A stretch of 13,259 nt of DNA from Saccoglossus kowalevskii (Eukaryota > Hemichordata > Enteropneusta > Harrimaniidae), in NCBI RefSeq assembly GCF_000003605.2, contig NW_003138330.1:34718-47976 (forward strand), read 5' to 3'. Under the pieces are notes generated by a model that did no database searches, was not told the origin of the DNA, and saw nothing but the letters and a program-made list of their open reading frames with translations. The position numbers and the translations under genes were made by a program. This document shows positions 9,123 to 13,259 of the stretch, in pieces; the first letter of the stretch is position 1; the number at the start of each line of letters is the position of its first letter.

Positions 9123-9255
9123 CTTCTATTATAACGTTAGCAAAGTCTGCCTCTTTCACTGGCATGTTACTGACACGTCTAACGGCAACTGGTTTGCTGG
9201 CAACAGAACGTGCAATCTCTAGGGCTTTTGTAATGAAGTTGCCTGAAATGGGCGC
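9123..9255 (-). CDS. EHHADH: EHHADH exon D: end of hydratase domain and start of linker
   Basis: This exon encodes visible residues 114-157 plus the first base of a split Glu codon (API SGNFITKALEIARSVASK and onward to DFANVIIE). In vertebrate EHHADH this is the A-IRFAQ helix after the hydratase core and the less conserved stretch leading to the linker. The acceptor is TATATTTGTAG|GCG and the donor GAAG|GTAATA; entry is in phase 0 and exit in phase 1. It is 203 bp from exon C. There are no internal stops. Conservation with vertebrates is lower here than in exons B and C, as is usual for this part of the protein. Confidence 0.9.
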
Positions 9256-9274
9256 CTACAAATATAGAAACAGA

Positions 9275-9380
9275 ATTTGATCAAATAAACAACAAATCAA
9301 GGTCAATTCATGGAAGCTGATCAAATAACCAACAAATCAAAGTTAATCATAGAATTTGATCAAATAACCAACAAATCAGA
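9275..9380. repeat. Three-copy 39-40-bp tandem repeat next to the exon D acceptor
   Basis: TTGATCAAATAA(A/C)CAACAAATCA or a close variant starts at 9279 (GATCAA), 9319 and 9358, spacings of 40 and 39 bp. It lies in the 203-bp C-D intron, beginning about 20 bp upstream of the exon D 3' splice site, so in the transcript it overlaps the likely branch-point zone. Confidence 0.75.
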
Positions 9381-9446
9381 TAGAGTTTATCATAGTGATA
9401 TAACATTTACATTGAGTACAATAAGTGTTCTTTTATTACCATACTA

Positions 9447-9692
<246 letters not shown>

Positions 9693-9849
9693 TTAGATAA
9701 TAATAATACAAATAATATAAACAGCCATTACAGTATCTTTAACATTTTTTCAACTTGTGAACATTCACAAAAAAAGAATCATAGATGCATATTAAGCATT
9801 ATCACAGTAGCAGGAGATATAAAATCTAATTTTAATAAAATGTTTTTCA

Positions 9850-10002
<153 letters not shown>

Positions 10003-11024
10003 TCATTAAAATATTACAGGAGGTGATTTTAATTGTGCACGAGACCCTTGTTTAGATAAGTGAAGCACTACTCTGAGATTGTCAAAACAAAAAAACTTTT
10101 TACTTTGATTAATAGAGCTTGAAGTTGCATGATATATGGCGGGAATTGAACCTGACAAAAAACACTGTTTACATGGAGACAAGTTACCCTGGCGATTGCG
10201 AGTAGATTAAACTATTGGTTAATATTGTCACATTTATTGTCAGTCATCCAATCCACAGACATCAGACCCGCAATTAAAACCGATCATAATGCCATATCAT
10301 TAAAATTTAGTATGAACAGATTTAAGAGGTAGAGGTATTGGAAATAAAATACTGGCTTATTAGAAGATGAAAGTTATAAAAGTGTAGTAAGTAAGATCAA
10401 AGACAATAGAAAAGATACAGTAAGTAACTATAAAAACATTTCTGACAAACAAATTTTTTTAGACATTTGAGAAGTTTTAATTAAATATGGAAAAAAATAG
10501 AGCAAAATTGGCAAAAACAGGAAAATCTAGAAAAACAATTTAGAGAAACTGAAACTAAATTAGATAAGCAGTGTGGTAACAATGGGAATCTGGAAAAGGA
10601 GTATTTGGAAAAAAAAATGAAATTGAAGAAGTTGCATGTGAATAAATTATGTAGAGCTCAAATTCGTTCTCGAGTGAAGTGGTATGAAGAAGGAGAAAGA
10701 AATATTTGTGTTGGGATTAGAAACAAATACATATAGAGGCAAGCAACTAAACAAGTTGATGAAAAATGTCAAAATAATAACAAATATTACAAGAGGAAGT
10801 GAAATTTTACCAGGAATTCTAAAGACGTGGAAAATTAAACTAAAAAGCAAATTAAATTTCAATGAAGCAGAGGAGTGCAAAGGCCTCACTACTGAGGAGC
10901 AATGTTGTAGGGAAACAAAAATAAACAAAAATAAACAAGTCATTGTCAATGACACGTCCCCGTTCCGTTCATATTTGAGTGACATATACATTTTGTACAT
11001 TCAAAGCAGATCATGACCAAAATC

Positions 11025-11047
11025 TCAGACCACTTTAAGTGGTCTGA
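11025..11047. repeat. Perfect 11-bp-arm hairpin
   Basis: TCAGACCACTT and AAGTGGTCTGA flank a single T, giving a perfect inverted repeat. It lies about 10 bp before the start of the 321-bp tandem array and is not part of the repeated unit. It could be the end structure of a smaller element or a hairpin that helped start the array. Confidence 0.75.
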
Positions 11048-11057
11048 TCCGAAATGC

Positions 11058-11940
11058 ACCTGCATATGTACAACAAATTGTACTAAATCTGAACAAAATC
11101 CATCCATGCATGACTGAGATCCGGTTCCGGAATTGTGAAAATACGTGATTTTGATGCATTTTCGGCCTTAAAATGGCCATCATTCAGCTATTGTTAAGCG
11201 GATCATGAAACAAATGCACATATCTATTTGTGACATGATGTACCATGTGTGTGTGAAGTTTGAACTTGATCAATCCAGACACGTCTCGGATACGGATCCA
11301 GAACTGAATTCTTTAAAACAAAATGGCCGCCAGTCGGCTATTTCAAACCCGATCCCAAAAAAAAATGATGTGCATCAAGGTCTTATTATGTTTAATGTAT
11401 GTACCAAATTTGAACAAAATCCGTCCATGCATAACTGAGATCCGGGTCCGGAGTGGTGAAAATGTGCGATTTCAATACATTTTCGGCCTTAAAGCGGCCG
11501 CCATTTGGCTATCGTTAATGAGATCATGAAACAAATGCACATACATATTTGTGACATGATGTACCTTGTGTGTGTGAAGTTTGAACTCGATCAATCCAGG
11601 CATGTCTCAGATACGGATCCAGAATTGAATTCTTTAAAACAAAATGGCCGCCTGTCGGTCATTTTAAACCCAATCCAAAAAAAAAATTATGTGCATCAAG
11701 GGATTATTATGTTTAATGTATGTACCAAATTTGAACAAAATCCGTCCATGCATAACTGAAATCCGGGTCCGGAATGGTGAAAATGTGCGATTTTGATGCA
11801 TTTTCGGCCTTAAAATGGCCGCTATTCGGCTATCGTTAATCGGATCATGAAAAAAATGCATGTGCATATGTCCCATATAATGAGTGATGTATGAGTGAAG
11901 GTTGAACTTAATCGGTCCATGCATGTTCGAAATACAGGTG
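11058..11940. repeat. 321-bp tandem repeat, about 2.7 copies, each a diverged dimer
   Basis: ACTGAGATCCGG (or ACTGAAATCCGG) recurs at 11113, 11434 and 11755, exactly 321 bp apart. Each unit is itself two related halves of about 160 bp. The first half has TTTGAACAAAATCC, TCCATGCATAACTGAGATCC and CGGCCTTAAAATGGCC. The second half has TTTGAACTTGATCAATCC, GTCTCGGATACGGATCC and AAAATGGCCGCC..CGGCTAT. Halves alternate in order. Plus-strand open frames of 68-84 codons here repeat with the unit and are not genes. A solitary relative lies at about 7318-7515. Confidence 0.9.
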
Positions 11941-12850
11941 ATCACGGACGCACAGTTGCTACATCCAAACGGGGACTAATAAACCCCTGGAATGGATGGC
12001 ATAGTACATGTGCCTTGGGAGATATGAAAGATATATTAGTTAATGCACTTAATGAAGGATTTCAGAAAAGATGTCTGGCGAACCCACAATGTTCTGCACT
12101 CACAACAATAATTTACAAAAAAAGGGCCAAGAATAGATTTACAGAATTGGAGACCAATCTTGGACAAAATGTGCATCTCAAAGATGACGTAATCCGGTTC
12201 ACACAAAAGAGAAACATAGAGGGCGCTATACTGTTTCTAGACTTCTACAAAGCCTTTGACTCCATAGAAGATAAATTTATGCTGATTGTATTAGAAGAAT
12301 TTGGGTTAAGATAGTTCTTTGTAAGTTGGATAAGGACAATTTATACTAACTACAAGAGCAGTATTATTAATAAAGGTTGGGTTCCAACACATTTTGATAT
12401 AAAAAGGGGAATTCAGCAAGGCTGTTCACTTTCAGCTTTAATATTTATAGTTGCTGTTGAGGTCCTTTCACAAATCATAAAAACAAATCCCTTTTTAAAG
12501 GTTTAAAAATTAAAATTGGCAAAAATTAGGAGTGTGCGATTGAGATTAGTCAGTTAAATTAGCAGATGACAACCAAATATACATATATAAGCAATAATGA
12601 AGATTTAGCTTGAGTACTGAATTCAATTGATGAATATGCAAATATTCTGAACTTAGACTGAACTCGGGAAAAACAGAAGATTTATAACTGGGTGAGTTAA
12701 AAACAGGATGAACTTGTGTATTAAAGCCCTGGGTTTTTACTTTGGACACGACAAGAAAGAAACAGAAAAATTGAAATGGGAATAAAATAAAATAATAACA
12801 GATTTGCCTTTCTCTAAATCAAGGGTGCTATGTAATTATTTGACTACTGT

Positions 12851-13216
12851 ACTACACATTAGTACAACTAGCCATTCTCATATGTGGTTGTGAAGTAATA
12901 TAAAACACCTGTTGACTGGCCTTATTTGGCAACAGCATTTGTCAGTCTCCACAGCCCCTTGAGACCTTGTTGTGTTCTGGCCAATAATAATATAGATGCA
13001 ACAATGGCAATCAAACAGGTATAAATACTATCCGGGGTTTCAATAAAACAATTCTTGTTAATGTGACACTGGTGAATTTTTCGTATTATTGCATGAAGAT
13101 GTTTTCTTTTGTAGTACAATTATTTATCCAGCAATGTGTAGATTGGTAGAAAAGTATATCACGCACTATTCAATCAGAAGGTAAAAAAGCAATTAATAGT
13201 GCTGAAATTTACTAAC
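12851..13216. other. Intron sequence between the LINE remnant and exon A
   Basis: I see no further LINE motif, poly-A tail or target duplication after about 12850. A 65-codon minus-strand frame at 12922-13119 resembles nothing I recognise. This stretch is the 5' part of the A-B intron, just after the exon A donor. Confidence 0.5.
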
Positions 13217-13259
13217 CTTTAAGGAATTGATTAATACTACCGAATTCTTTGATATCAGC
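13217..13259 (-). CDS. EHHADH: EHHADH exon A (partial at window edge): start of visible hydratase domain
   Basis: This is the first visible exon of a peroxisomal L-bifunctional enzyme gene, read right to left; it is cut by the window edge. It encodes residues 1-14 of the visible protein (ADIKEFGSINQFLK), matching the GADI-x-x-F segment that follows the CoA-binding loop in crotonase-fold enzymes. It ends AAAG|GTTAGT, a good donor, in phase 1. The single G joins the AA opening exon B to make a Glu codon. About 60 N-terminal residues, including the start codon and the first oxyanion-hole strand, should lie beyond 13259. On its own the exon is short; the call rests on the perfect frame join to exon B and on the homologous order of segments. 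Confidence 0.85.

Larger units (their letters stand above)
10937..11977. mobile_element. Insertion within the LINE, carrying the 321-bp tandem repeat
   Basis: The LINE breaks off after ECKGLTTEEQCCRE...NKNK and resumes at NK-TPGMDGI; in relatives these segments are adjacent. AATAAAC occurs at both break points (10930-10936 and 11978-11984), a candidate 7-bp target duplication. Near the ends GTCCCCGTT (10956-10964) and its reverse complement AACGGGGAC (11968-11976) could be inverted repeats, though the left one is about 19 bp inside. Which of these marks the true ends is uncertain. The right end has the ATCACGGACGCACAG type of sequence, similar in style to the CGACGGATGCTGGCGG patch at 2136-2160. 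Confidence 0.6.
10010..12850 (+). mobile_element. 5'-truncated, dead LINE (L1/Tx1-like), antisense in the A-B intron
   Basis: Reading the three plus-strand frames in order gives the domains of a LINE ORF2. The endonuclease remnant has GGDFN (10019-10033), DIWRELNPDKK (about 10130-10165), SRLNYWLILS (about 10200-10232) and TDHNAISLKF (from 10279), the last with the catalytic His. The linker has RSRVKWYEEGER (about 10660-10700). The reverse transcriptase has TPGMDGI (about 11982-12002), LQNWRPI (about 12141), GQNVHLKDDVIRF (about 12164-12202), LFLDFYKAFDS with the first catalytic Asp (about 12231), GIQQGCSLSALIF (about 12411) and LADD (12559-12570). An IKALGFYFGHDKKETEKL tail follows at about 12722. 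Many stops and frameshifts show that it is inactive. The 5' half of the endonuclease is absent, as usual for incomplete LINE insertion. Confidence 0.85.

Noticed and set aside
8984-9280. Plus-strand 98-codon frame
   Set aside because: It is the antisense shadow of exon D plus part of the intron tandem repeat.
11205-11945. Several 68-93-codon frames in the 321-bp array
   Set aside because: They recur with the repeat unit and show no protein family; they are repeat by-products.

Overview
The window is animal nuclear DNA, AT-rich, with one split protein-coding gene on the minus strand and a very high repeat load. Nine exons with GT-AG introns join in frame into 415 residues of the peroxisomal bifunctional enzyme (enoyl-CoA hydratase / 3-hydroxyacyl-CoA dehydrogenase, EHHADH type). 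The L1/Tx1-like LINE, the TTA-flanked inverted-repeat element and the GACGG/ACGGACG-style dispersed repeats suggest a marine invertebrate such as a mollusc, cnidarian or similar animal. I cannot name the species.

Layout, in the direction of transcription (high to low coordinates). Exon A touches the right edge (13259-13217). A 3.2-kb intron (13216-9990) follows; it holds a dead plus-strand LINE (about 10010-12850) that is itself split by an insertion carrying a 321-bp dimeric tandem repeat. Exons B to F (9989-8143) are closely spaced and complete the hydratase domain and the linker. A 2.35-kb intron (8142-5794) holds composite dispersed repeats, an (AT)11 tract and a decayed zinc-finger pseudogene. 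Exon G (5793-5638) carries the NAD-binding glycine motif. The next intron (5637-4173) is mostly one 1.22-kb terminal-inverted-repeat element inserted at TTA inside a small minisatellite. Exons H (4172-3909) and I (3262-3110) encode the dehydrogenase NAD domain with its catalytic Ser, His and Glu. The last intron runs off the left edge; about 2.4 kb of it is a satellite of 24-27-bp units.

The visible protein corresponds to roughly residues 60 to 480 of the about 720-residue vertebrate enzyme. The first about 60 residues lie beyond 13259. The C-terminal dehydrogenase domains and any peroxisomal targeting tail lie to the left of position 1. All exon joins keep frame with no stop, and both active sites look complete, so the gene is probably functional.

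I found no new multi-gene system. The points most worth a second look are the satellite inside a host intron whose unit length keeps it open in the sense strand, the nested LINE / tandem-repeat insertion with a candidate 7-bp target duplication, the inverted-repeat element with a clean TTA duplication, and two transposable elements that stop within about 20 and 63 bp of host 3' splice sites.
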